Source: a bacterium (GTDB taxonomy: Bacteria; Bacillota_I; Bacilli_A; RFN20; DUOZ01). Taken from it: 32,147 nt of DNA. The notes beneath the pieces are model-generated. The model saw only the letters and a program-made list of their open reading frames with translations. It was not told the origin of the DNA and made no database searches. Positions 24,264 through 30,675 of this stretch are shown here, piece by piece. The first letter of the stretch is position 1. Each line of letters starts with the position of its first letter. The translations under genes were made by a program, and so were the position numbers. The DNA is taken from assembly GCA_012838555.1 (NCBI GenBank), contig DUOZ01000019.1:1-32147 (forward strand). Direction: 5' to 3'.

Positions 24264-24294
24264 AGTCTGTAAACACAACTAGTGTTTACAAACT
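24264..24294 (-). terminator. Terminator after cotJC
   Basis: Stem GTGTTTACA/TGTAAACAC with flanking pairs (arms 24264-24276 and 24282-24294), followed by TTTTTTATTTTAT on the minus strand, immediately after the cotJC stop. The next gene downstream must therefore use its own promoter or read-through. Confidence 0.85.
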
Positions 24295-24297
24295 CTT

Positions 24298-24864
24298 TTA
24301 ACGATTAGCATTGAATTTTTTTACATAATAGTCATATAATTCTCTAAACCTGTTAAAGTGAACGATTTCTCTTTGTCTTAAAAATAATAAAGGTTGAATT
24401 ACACTCACATCATCGGTAAGGTGAATTAAATTTTCATAAACTGCTCTTGCTTTTTCTTCTGCAGCCATATTCTCAGCTATATCAGCAAGAGGATCACCTA
24501 ATGAGTTAATATATGCTGTTGTAAATGGATTACCAGAGGCATCTTTAGGAAATACCGATTTACCATGATCAGTATAATAAGCACCTAATCCGGCTTCTCT
24601 TAATTCTTCTGGAGTAGCATCCTTAACTAATTGATATACCATTGTACTAATCATTTCAACATGGCCTAACTCTTCAGTACCTATATCAGTTAATAATGCT
24701 TTACCATAATCATCAGGCATAGTATACCTTTGTGTTAAATATCTTAATGCTGCAGCTAATTCACCATTTGGACCACCATATTGTGATAGAAGAAATTTTG
24801 CCATCTTCAAGTCTTTCTTCTTAATATTAATAGGATACTCTAATTTTTTATCATAAATCCACAT
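24298..24864 (-). CDS. cotJC: Manganese-catalase-family protein, CotJC type
   Basis: A 188-aa di-manganese catalase-like four-helix protein. Likely metal ligands are E35 (NGELAAALRYL), the EELGHVE block (E64/E65 and H68), E136/E137 (AAEEKARAVYE) and H169 (REIVHF). Length matches CotJC (about 189 aa) rather than the longer Thermus-type catalases. In Bacillus, CotJC is an inner spore-coat protein; related proteins also occur in vegetative cells and destroy peroxide. It follows the CotJB-like gene after 14 bases with AAGGAGGG. The partner gene makes the CotJ assignment secure; a spore role is not implied for this organism. Confidence 0.9.
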   Translation of the reverse strand: MWIYDKKLEYPINIKKKDLKMAKFLLSQYGGPNGELAAALRYLTQRYTMPDDYGKALLTDIGTEELGHVEMISTMVYQLVKDATPEELREAGLGAYYTDHGKSVFPKDASGNPFTTAYINSLGDPLADIAENMAAEEKARAVYENLIHLTDDVSVIQPLLFLRQREIVHFNRFRELYDYYVKKFNANR

Positions 24865-24878
24865 CTATAGGTCCCTCC

Positions 24879-25262
24879 TTAATTTTCCCAAGGCCATGGA
24901 CCTTTGATCCATTCCCAAGGTAATTTATCAAATGCTTCGCTTTTTAAAGTAAACGGTCCATATTTACTTTCATAATCTTTCATTAAAGGACGTAACTCGT
25001 TTTGATATTTTTTAAATAGTTCAAAAGCTTCGTTACTATTTGGATGAGTATCAAGGTAAAGACCTAAATCAATTAAGTTAAAGACAAGAGCCTGGATTCT
25101 TAAAAGTGCTCTAGTTTGCTCATTACCTGCTTCAATTGCCATTGGGCGGTAATGTTCATATTGTTCATAAGTACGACTTTCAATGTTCCCTTTAAAAAAG
25201 GCTTCAAATAGCGGGTAAAAACTCGCAGCCATCATTTTTTCTTGATCGTCTTTTGAAAACAT
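24879..25262 (-). CDS. cotJB: CotJB-like protein with CotJA-like N-terminus
   Basis: A 127-aa protein. Residues 45-127 match CotJB: LLRIQALVFNLIDLGLYLDTHPN, then KYQNELRPLMKDYESKYGPF and the ending WIKGPWPWEN. The first ~45 residues (SFYPLFEAFFKGNIESRTYEQYEHYRP) resemble the short CotJA protein (P......S.EEALKKGT.FPELYRPY), so this may be a CotJA-CotJB fusion. It starts the two-gene cotJ operon; GGGAGGAT lies upstream. CotJ proteins form a complex in Bacillus spore coats. Confidence 0.75.
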   Translation of the reverse strand: MFSKDDQEKMMAASFYPLFEAFFKGNIESRTYEQYEHYRPMAIEAGNEQTRALLRIQALVFNLIDLGLYLDTHPNSNEAFELFKKYQNELRPLMKDYESKYGPFTLKSEAFDKLPWEWIKGPWPWEN

Positions 25263-25315
25263 AGTTTTATCCTCCCGCTATAAAATATGCAAAATATACA
25301 AATGTACTTAATGAA

Positions 25316-25375
25316 AAAGCCCATTTGAGTTTTTTCGTTGACTTATTTCACAAGTAATAAACTCTTATGGGCTTT
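25316..25375 (-). terminator. Terminator overlapping the 3' end of the synthetase-like gene
   Basis: AAAGCCCA on the minus strand (inside the last codons of the upstream gene) pairs with TGGGCTTT beyond its stop, with further pairing of AAGAGTTT and AAACTC and a TTTTT tail. The left arm encodes the C-terminal residues, an unusual but clear layout. Confidence 0.75.
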
Positions 25376-26446
25376 CTTTTTGCATACTAGACATTCTTTA
25401 TTAGAAACATTTTGATTAAAGGGAAGATATATCTTATTTGGCTTAATTTTTCCTTTTAATTCATTTAAACATTTTTTATCTCCACACCATGTAATTCTTA
25501 AATATGGATTCTCATCAATGATTGGTAAATCTTTAATAGTAGTAATTGATTTAAGAGATTTTTTTAATGCTCTTTTATACATCTCTCCAGTTTGATTTTT
25601 TATAATAGTTTTAAACTCTGTTATCAGATTATTTTCATTTATATGGTAAATTTCTTCTAAATAATTATCAATAATACTTACTGTTTTATCTCTTACTTCC
25701 TTCTTAGATATCCTGACAACAAAGGGAATTCCTTCTTTTAATTCATTAAATTTACCATTTTTATACTCCGATGAATTTATTATTTTTACTGGTAGACTTG
25801 CATTATTAAATATTGAATCAATATGATGAACATAATCCATTATACCAATTCTTTCTGGTTTAACTGGTTTAATAATTGCAACTAATTGTGAAATCGTATG
25901 CGGTAAGATTAATTCCTTTTTACTGTTAAGATGGACAATGAGTAAAGATAAAAATGCCCTTAAAAAAATCTGACCTTCTAAAATGACTAAGTCATTAATT
26001 TGTGAAACTTTAAAGTTAGAAAATTCAATATTTTTACCATTAATTACTGTATATTGAATATATTCATTATCATTAATACTTTTAACATTAAATAAAGGTA
26101 CATTTAAAATAGCTTTAGAAACCTCAACTATTACCTCCATTAAGGAAAATAAATGCATCCTAGCTTTTTCAAAAGTTAAAAAACTACCAATAAAGGAAAA
26201 TAAATGTTCTTCTAATAATGAATTCGCTTGATAAAATAAAACATTAACATTAGTTTGCATGTGACTTAATTTTAGATTATTTACATTTGTTTTAATTTCA
26301 AAAATATCTCTAACCTTCAAACCTTTACTTAATTTATTGTAATAAATATTGTGAATTTGAATTAAGGTTTCCTTATAAACAATTTCATTATCAATTAAAT
26401 TTATTAAGTTCGCTTTATTTAAATATTTCAATAAAGTTTTACTCAT
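25343..26446 (-). CDS. Catalytically degenerate prolyl-tRNA synthetase-like protein
   Basis: A 367-aa protein whose C-terminal half matches archaeal/eukaryotic-type ProRS (ProS type 3). An anticodon-binding-like domain covers about 180-300 (LPHTISQLVAIIKP, then NGKFNELKEGIPFVVRISKKEV). The C-terminal zinc domain has WCGDKKC (C321, C326), LPFNQN and CLVC (C352, C355). The N-terminal half aligns only with the late part of the catalytic core; motif 1 is absent, and the motif 2 Arg (RTSEFLWQEGHT in true enzymes) is replaced by QANSLLEEHLF. It should not activate proline. The ATG 26446 overlaps the upstream stop (ATGAGTAA); an ATG at 26455 is possible. It is last in an operon with signalling-like genes. 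Confidence 0.75.
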   Translation of the reverse strand: MSKTLLKYLNKANLINLIDNEIVYKETLIQIHNIYYNKLSKGLKVRDIFEIKTNVNNLKLSHMQTNVNVLFYQANSLLEEHLFSFIGSFLTFEKARMHLFSLMEVIVEVSKAILNVPLFNVKSINDNEYIQYTVINGKNIEFSNFKVSQINDLVILEGQIFLRAFLSLLIVHLNSKKELILPHTISQLVAIIKPVKPERIGIMDYVHHIDSIFNNASLPVKIINSSEYKNGKFNELKEGIPFVVRISKKEVRDKTVSIIDNYLEEIYHINENNLITEFKTIIKNQTGEMYKRALKKSLKSITTIKDLPIIDENPYLRITWCGDKKCLNELKGKIKPNKIYLPFNQNVSNKECLVCKKKAHKSLLLVK

Positions 26447-28190
26447 ATATATCATTACTTTCTTTATATCTTATTAAATATTGCAATTTTCTTAATGTAA
26501 TTATATCTGCCTTCTCACTTAAATCAGTAGTACTTCCCAAAATTGGACCACAGAAATATTCAATATCACCATTCATTAAAATTTCTACTTCTACTTTATC
26601 ATTAACACCTGTAATAATAACGTTAACATCCTTAGGTAATACCTCGATCATTCTAATAATACTTAATTTGGCCTTTTCATCTTCCTTAATATTTTTATAC
26701 ATCGAAGGTGGAACAATAAAGGCATCAAATAAAGTAAAGAAAGGATGTGTTATCATTTTCATATCTTCATTTACAACTAAGGCAAACTTGATTCCTTGTT
26801 CCTTATAATGTAAAAGTTTAACTCTTAAGTTATCATATGAATTAGACTCAATAGAAAAATCAAAATTAGCAATCGCAAACATTAATGAATGTCTTTGATA
26901 TTTACTAGAAGATACATAAATATCAATTAAAGAAGATATCATATTAACGTCACAAACATACATAAATGTTGAATATCTGCTTGCTTTTTGTTTTAAAATT
27001 GTTTCTAAAGTACTTTTAAAACTTGCTTCAATAAATTCTTTTTCTTCTTTATTCTTAATCGCACATTTCAATGCATCTTCGTAATATTTAAAATGACTAG
27101 AAGCAGATGTTAATTCAATAAAATAATCATTAACTAGACCACTGTATAATGAGAATACATAATAAAAACTTGGAACAAATTCTTGTTTATTAATCATTTG
27201 TTTTAAGGCTTGATAATCTAAATAATTATCGGTATTAACTTTTTCCATCTTTTCATCGTATTCAACAAATTCTTTTTGAATAATATAAATGTTAACTGCA
27301 TGATTATCACATGCTTGAATCGCTTGGTTAATCGCCATATCAACACTAAAAGTAAATCGACCTAAGAATGTCGTACCGGCACAATAATCTACATTAAATT
27401 CTAAGTTTTGATATTTTATCGAATTTCCTAGTTCTTTTTTAATTTTACTCATAAATCGATAAAGTTGTTTCTTCCTAGTTAATCCATGACGGTAAATCCA
27501 TAAATAATCATTATTAACGCTAACAACCGTATTTTCATTGACTAAACTTTTTAATCGTTTTAATAAGGTATCGCGATAATAATAAGCTATTTCATCACTA
27601 TATCGTTCATTAATTTTTTCATATAGTTTCAAATAGATACAAACTAATGAACCAACTGATGTATATGCATCATCACTCATTGATCTAACTATCGCTTTAA
27701 ATGTATCAAAATCAACGACATCATCTACATTGACTTTGTTAATATTACTATCTTTATCTAATGTTAAAACAAAATGTAAAACCTGATTCTTATCATCTTT
27801 ACGTACAAACTTCATATCATAAAAAAAGGCTTTTTTTACATTTTGGTCGATGGCTAATTGTAATTTTAAAACGTCACTTACTGTTTCTTGATTTAAACAA
27901 AGATCGATGTAATTATAAAATAGATTTAACCTTTCACTTGATAATGTTTTCTCAAAATCTTGTAAAGATATCGTTTCAACTTTAATATCATCTTGTCGAT
28001 AAGAAAGAGTGACTTCTTTAGTGTTTAAATCCAATTTAAAATAAATTGTTTTAATCATATTAAAAAAAGTTATATTAAGGTAAAGGGGTTCTCTAACAAA
28101 TGTAACTACAATATAGTAAACTAAATAAAAAGTAACCAAGATTACTATAAATATAAATAAAGTTAGAATGGAGTAACTGTTAATTAGCAT
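26439..28190 (-). CDS. Membrane protein with degenerate GGDEF and EAL-like domains
   Basis: A 583-aa protein: an N-terminal membrane anchor (about 5-32), a sensor-like region (45-155), a GGDEF-like domain (about 165-305), and an EAL-like domain (about 322-575). The GGDEF loop reads VNNDYL where GGDEF is expected (about 225-230). YCAGTTFLGRF..AINQAI matches the last part of the fold. In the EAL part the glutamate motif reads FIELTSAS, the EGVE motif reads TGVN, and the end reads YFCGPILGST (normally Y.QGYLFG.P). So it probably neither makes nor degrades c-di-GMP, but could bind or relay. It follows the CheA-like gene by 38 bases, AGGTGAT upstream. Confidence 0.7.
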   Translation of the reverse strand: MLINSYSILTLFIFIVILVTFYLVYYIVVTFVREPLYLNITFFNMIKTIYFKLDLNTKEVTLSYRQDDIKVETISLQDFEKTLSSERLNLFYNYIDLCLNQETVSDVLKLQLAIDQNVKKAFFYDMKFVRKDDKNQVLHFVLTLDKDSNINKVNVDDVVDFDTFKAIVRSMSDDAYTSVGSLVCIYLKLYEKINERYSDEIAYYYRDTLLKRLKSLVNENTVVSVNNDYLWIYRHGLTRKKQLYRFMSKIKKELGNSIKYQNLEFNVDYCAGTTFLGRFTFSVDMAINQAIQACDNHAVNIYIIQKEFVEYDEKMEKVNTDNYLDYQALKQMINKQEFVPSFYYVFSLYSGLVNDYFIELTSASSHFKYYEDALKCAIKNKEEKEFIEASFKSTLETILKQKASRYSTFMYVCDVNMISSLIDIYVSSSKYQRHSLMFAIANFDFSIESNSYDNLRVKLLHYKEQGIKFALVVNEDMKMITHPFFTLFDAFIVPPSMYKNIKEDEKAKLSIIRMIEVLPKDVNVIITGVNDKVEVEILMNGDIEYFCGPILGSTTDLSEKADIITLRKLQYLIRYKESNDIYE

Positions 28191-28228
28191 TCTAAATCAC
28201 CTATTAAATAGTATATCACTAAATTAGG

Positions 28229-29881
28229 CTAATTGAGAATTAAATCAATCACTTCTTTGAATTTCCTTACTAAGATTTCGTTATAATCTAAATAAGTTAC
28301 CTCGCACAAACATGGAGAAGGATTTAAATGATTATTACAAGTTTTTATTTCGATTATGTCATTAACATTTATTTTTGCGTAATTATTATCTTTATCTTTA
28401 AATACAATCTTGAAACAATTATCTGTATCTGCCATCTTTTTAATTAATTTAAAAGAATAATCGCTATTTAAAATGATTATTACACGATTATTATAATTAC
28501 AAGTTCCTGCTATTACTTTGTTTTTAGGGACTATAAGTTTATTACTTATAAGATAATATCGAATGATAAAGTCAGAAATAATTAATTTATTATTTAGTAG
28601 AAACGATTTATCAATAATATTATCATGATCATTTTTAATTTCTCTGAAATCAAGAATATCATAATCGAAAACCTGAGATGTAGAGTTAATTGTTTTTGTT
28701 AGTTTTGTAGGAATCGCAAAATAAAGCCCACGAACTTTAAAAACATTATAAGAAGAATATATGAAACCACTAGGAACTATGATTGTAAACATCGTTAACT
28801 CATCATTGCTTATTACATCAATTTTACCACCTAATGAATCAATACATGCTTTAACACCAACAAGTCCAATCCCACTTCCAGAATTAATATCAGGTTTTTC
28901 ATTAGCTGAAACAAAAGGAGTAAAGAGCAAATCATTAAGATTATCTTCTTCTATTTTAACATTTTCATTTTTAAATCTCTTAATCAACTTCTTAAAATCA
29001 ATCGGTCTACCGTCGTTAATGATTTCAATATGTAAATAATTATCAACTTCATAGAAATTTAAATATAAATTACCATAACTGGTTTTATTTTGTGACTTTC
29101 TTTCTTCTAGCGATTCAAAACCATGAACAATATTATTTTTAATAATTTGAGATATTGGATCAATTAATAAGTCAAGTACAACCCGATCAATAGTACAATC
29201 TTGTGCATTAATATGAAGTTTTACTGCTTTTCCACAATCAGCAGCTATAGATTTGGCAATAATATTCATTTTTTTAGTTAATAGGCTTATATGTTCATAT
29301 CTAAAACTGCTTAATTTTGATTGGAAATTATAGAAAAGATTTAACAAGGTGCTACGCTCAATCTCATCCAAATAAATATGATTTTGAATTTTCTCAACAC
29401 TATTTAAAAATTCCTCTAAAAAACTTATTTGGAAAACTAAATTGACTCTTTTTTGTTTACTATTATTAGTGCTAATCCGGTTCACAAAACAATCATTATC
29501 ACTATAAGCTTTTTCTCTTAATAAGTTGATAGATAATAGTTTGTTTAATATATTTTGATAATAATCAACATAGTTAGCCGTATTGTGCGTAATTAAATTT
29601 TCATAAATATTTTGAAAAATATCCAACATCATATTTACTTGTGATGATGAAACATGAATATTTTCCTTAACTAATCTCATTGCTATTTTTTCTAATTCAT
29701 AAGTAATCTTAGCAAGTTCTTTCTCATTATGTGTTAATAATTGGTGCTTTAAAGAATGGATTTTCGTTAGAAAATCAAAATTTAAAAGTGCAATATTTTT
29801 GAATCTAATAGTAGTTAAATCATTTATTATGTCTTCGAGGTTCGACAACATTTCACTTGATATACTAAGATCAACCTCCAT
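28229..29881 (-). CDS. CheA-like histidine kinase
   Basis: A 550-aa protein with CheA layout. An Hpt-like P1 domain (about 25-105) carries H42 in KIHSLKHQL, the spot of the phosphorylated His (HS.KG). A dimer/P3-like region (150-205) follows. The HATPase (208-372) has the N-box IIKNNIVHGFE (247-256), G1 INDGRP (288-293) and G2 SGSGIGLVGV (334-343). The CheW-like P5 domain spans about 373-550 (VFKVRGLYFAIP). P2 is lacking. The N- and G-boxes look competent; the N-box D (AIDHG) is V. No receptor, CheW or CheY is in the window. GAGGTGATC precedes the ATG; it heads the operon. Confidence 0.75.
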   Translation of the reverse strand: MEVDLSISSEMLSNLEDIINDLTTIRFKNIALLNFDFLTKIHSLKHQLLTHNEKELAKITYELEKIAMRLVKENIHVSSSQVNMMLDIFQNIYENLITHNTANYVDYYQNILNKLLSINLLREKAYSDNDCFVNRISTNNSKQKRVNLVFQISFLEEFLNSVEKIQNHIYLDEIERSTLLNLFYNFQSKLSSFRYEHISLLTKKMNIIAKSIAADCGKAVKLHINAQDCTIDRVVLDLLIDPISQIIKNNIVHGFESLEERKSQNKTSYGNLYLNFYEVDNYLHIEIINDGRPIDFKKLIKRFKNENVKIEEDNLNDLLFTPFVSANEKPDINSGSGIGLVGVKACIDSLGGKIDVISNDELTMFTIIVPSGFIYSSYNVFKVRGLYFAIPTKLTKTINSTSQVFDYDILDFREIKNDHDNIIDKSFLLNNKLIISDFIIRYYLISNKLIVPKNKVIAGTCNYNNRVIIILNSDYSFKLIKKMADTDNCFKIVFKDKDNNYAKINVNDIIEIKTCNNHLNPSPCLCEVTYLDYNEILVRKFKEVIDLILN

Positions 29882-29903
29882 ATTTGATCACCTCATTGAC
29901 ACC

Positions 29904-29932
29904 ATACTAACAAAATTTTCTATAGTTGTAAA
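29904..29932 (-). promoter_or_regulatory. Promoter of the CheA-like operon
   Basis: TTTACA (29927-29932), 17-base spacer, TAGTAT (29904-29909) on the minus strand, about 22 bases before the ATG. The gap 29882-30047 is divergent with the tRNA-Ser promoter. Confidence 0.5.
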
Positions 29933-30009
29933 GTTATTTATAAGAACTTTAGTATATGAATTATAATGAAAAAGTTTCATTTATGGATTTCTTTACTAAA
30001 CTATTCAAC

Positions 30010-30038
30010 TTGAATGATTTTATTTCCTAATATATAAT
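30010..30038 (+). promoter_or_regulatory. tRNA-Ser promoter
   Basis: TTGAAT (30010-30015), 17 bases, TATAAT (30033-30038), ten bases before the tRNA. A near-consensus promoter. Confidence 0.8.
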
Positions 30039-30047
30039 TATTTACAC

Positions 30048-30136
30048 GGAAGAATACCCAAGTGGTTGAAGGGACTGGTTTCGAAAACCAGCAGGAGCTC
30101 AAACTCGCAGGGGTTCAAATCCCCTTTCTTCCGCCA
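30048..30136 (+). tRNA. tRNA-Ser (anticodon CGA)
   Basis: An 89-nt type II tRNA. Acceptor GGAAGAA/TTCTTCC, anticodon stem CTGGT/ACCAG with loop TTCGAAA (anticodon CGA, reads TCG), long variable arm (CAGGAGCTCAAACTCGC), T-arm AGGGG-TTCAAAT-CCCCT, discriminator G, and an encoded CCA. Confidence 0.95.
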
Positions 30137-30148
30137 TATTGAATGAAT

Positions 30149-30177
30149 AGGTTTGATACAATGTCAGACCTTTTTTT
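30149..30177 (+). terminator. Terminator after tRNA-Ser
   Basis: AGGTTTGA (30149-30156) pairs with TCAGACCT (30164-30171), followed by TTTTTTT. It ends the tRNA transcript. Confidence 0.8.
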
Positions 30178-30220
30178 ACTTGTTGGCAGAAAGGGGAAAA
30201 TCTCCTATTCCCAGTTTTGT

Positions 30221-30268
30221 AGAGACCTGTAGTAGTCAGTTTTTAGGCTATTATTAGGTCTCTTTTTT
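30221..30268 (+). terminator. Second terminator-like hairpin, 3' of tRNA-Ser
   Basis: AGAGACCT (30221-30228) pairs with AGGTCTCT (30256-30263), with inner pairing (GTAGTAG with CTATTAT), then TTTTTT. No gene precedes it: 30178-30220 holds only a small GGGGA/TTCCC stem-loop. It could end an unrecognised small RNA or mark an island boundary. Confidence 0.55.
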
Positions 30269-30284
30269 ATTTTCTAATCAACTA

Positions 30285-30375
30285 TTTAACGATTACCCTA
30301 ATTTTTAACGATTTGAATACTTTTTAACGATTACCCTACAATTTAACGATTTGAATACTTTTTAAACTATTTGAG
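30285..30375 (+). repeat. Iteron-like direct repeats, 19-nt period
   Basis: The 8-mer TAACGATT recurs at 30287, 30306, 30325 and 30344, exactly 19 bases apart, and a decayed copy (TAAACTATT) is at 30363. The copies alternate between two forms, TTAACGATTACCCTA and TTAACGATTTGAATAC, so the array is also two copies of a 38-base unit (30285-30322 and 30323-30360). It lies 120 bases upstream of a small HTH gene and ends some 40 bases before its -35 box. Nineteen bases is close to two helical turns, so bound proteins would stack on one face. Confidence 0.8.
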
Positions 30376-30414
30376 AAAAACATGACTTAAATTGACAGTT
30401 TATTTAATAAATTA

Positions 30415-30443
30415 TGGACGATTTGATAAAAAAGTGCTATACT
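30415..30443 (+). promoter_or_regulatory. Promoter of the HTH-methyltransferase unit
   Basis: TGGACG (30415-30420), 17 bases, TATACT (30438-30443). A better TTGACA at about 30393 lacks a well-spaced -10. The spacer begins with ATTTGATA, a partial match to the repeat half TTAACGATTTGAATA, so the regulator may also touch the promoter. Confidence 0.45.
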
Positions 30444-30480
30444 AATTACAAGACGTTTACAATCAAAAAAGGTGAATATT

Positions 30481-30675
30481 ATGAACTATAAAAAATTAGT
30501 TAAAGAAATAAGAGAAAAGCTGATCATCACTCAAGAAGAGTTAGCAGCTCTTTTAGGTGTTTCATTTGCATCAATTAATAGATGGGAGACAGGCAAACAC
30601 GAACCTACTACTAAAATCAAGAGAAAAATTGTGGAACTTTGCAAAGATAATAATATCAAATTGGAGGATGAATAA
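30481..30675 (+). CDS. XRE-type HTH regulator of the restriction-modification unit
   Basis: A 64-aa single-domain protein: MNYKKLVKEIREKLIITQEE..., with the recognition part LAALLGVSFASINRWETGKHEP (about 22-43), a standard helix-turn-helix of the lambda-repressor class. The start is ATG 30481, with AAGGTGA six bases upstream. Its stop directly touches the methyltransferase ATG (TAA then ATG), so the two are coupled. Small HTH genes of this kind act as controllers that delay or limit restriction genes. The 19-nt repeats upstream are its likely operators (inference). Confidence 0.75.
   Translation: MNYKKLVKEIREKLIITQEELAALLGVSFASINRWETGKHEPTTKIKRKIVELCKDNNIKLEDE

Noticed and set aside
24222-24278. 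A longer start (TTG at 24278) for the DUF3784-like gene
   Set aside because: The extra codons lie in the cotJC terminator hairpin, and no ribosome binding site precedes the TTG, whereas GGTGG precedes the ATG at 24221.
30285-30375. CRISPR array
   Set aside because: Units are 19 bases without variable spacers and no cas genes are near; direct repeats or operator sites fit better.
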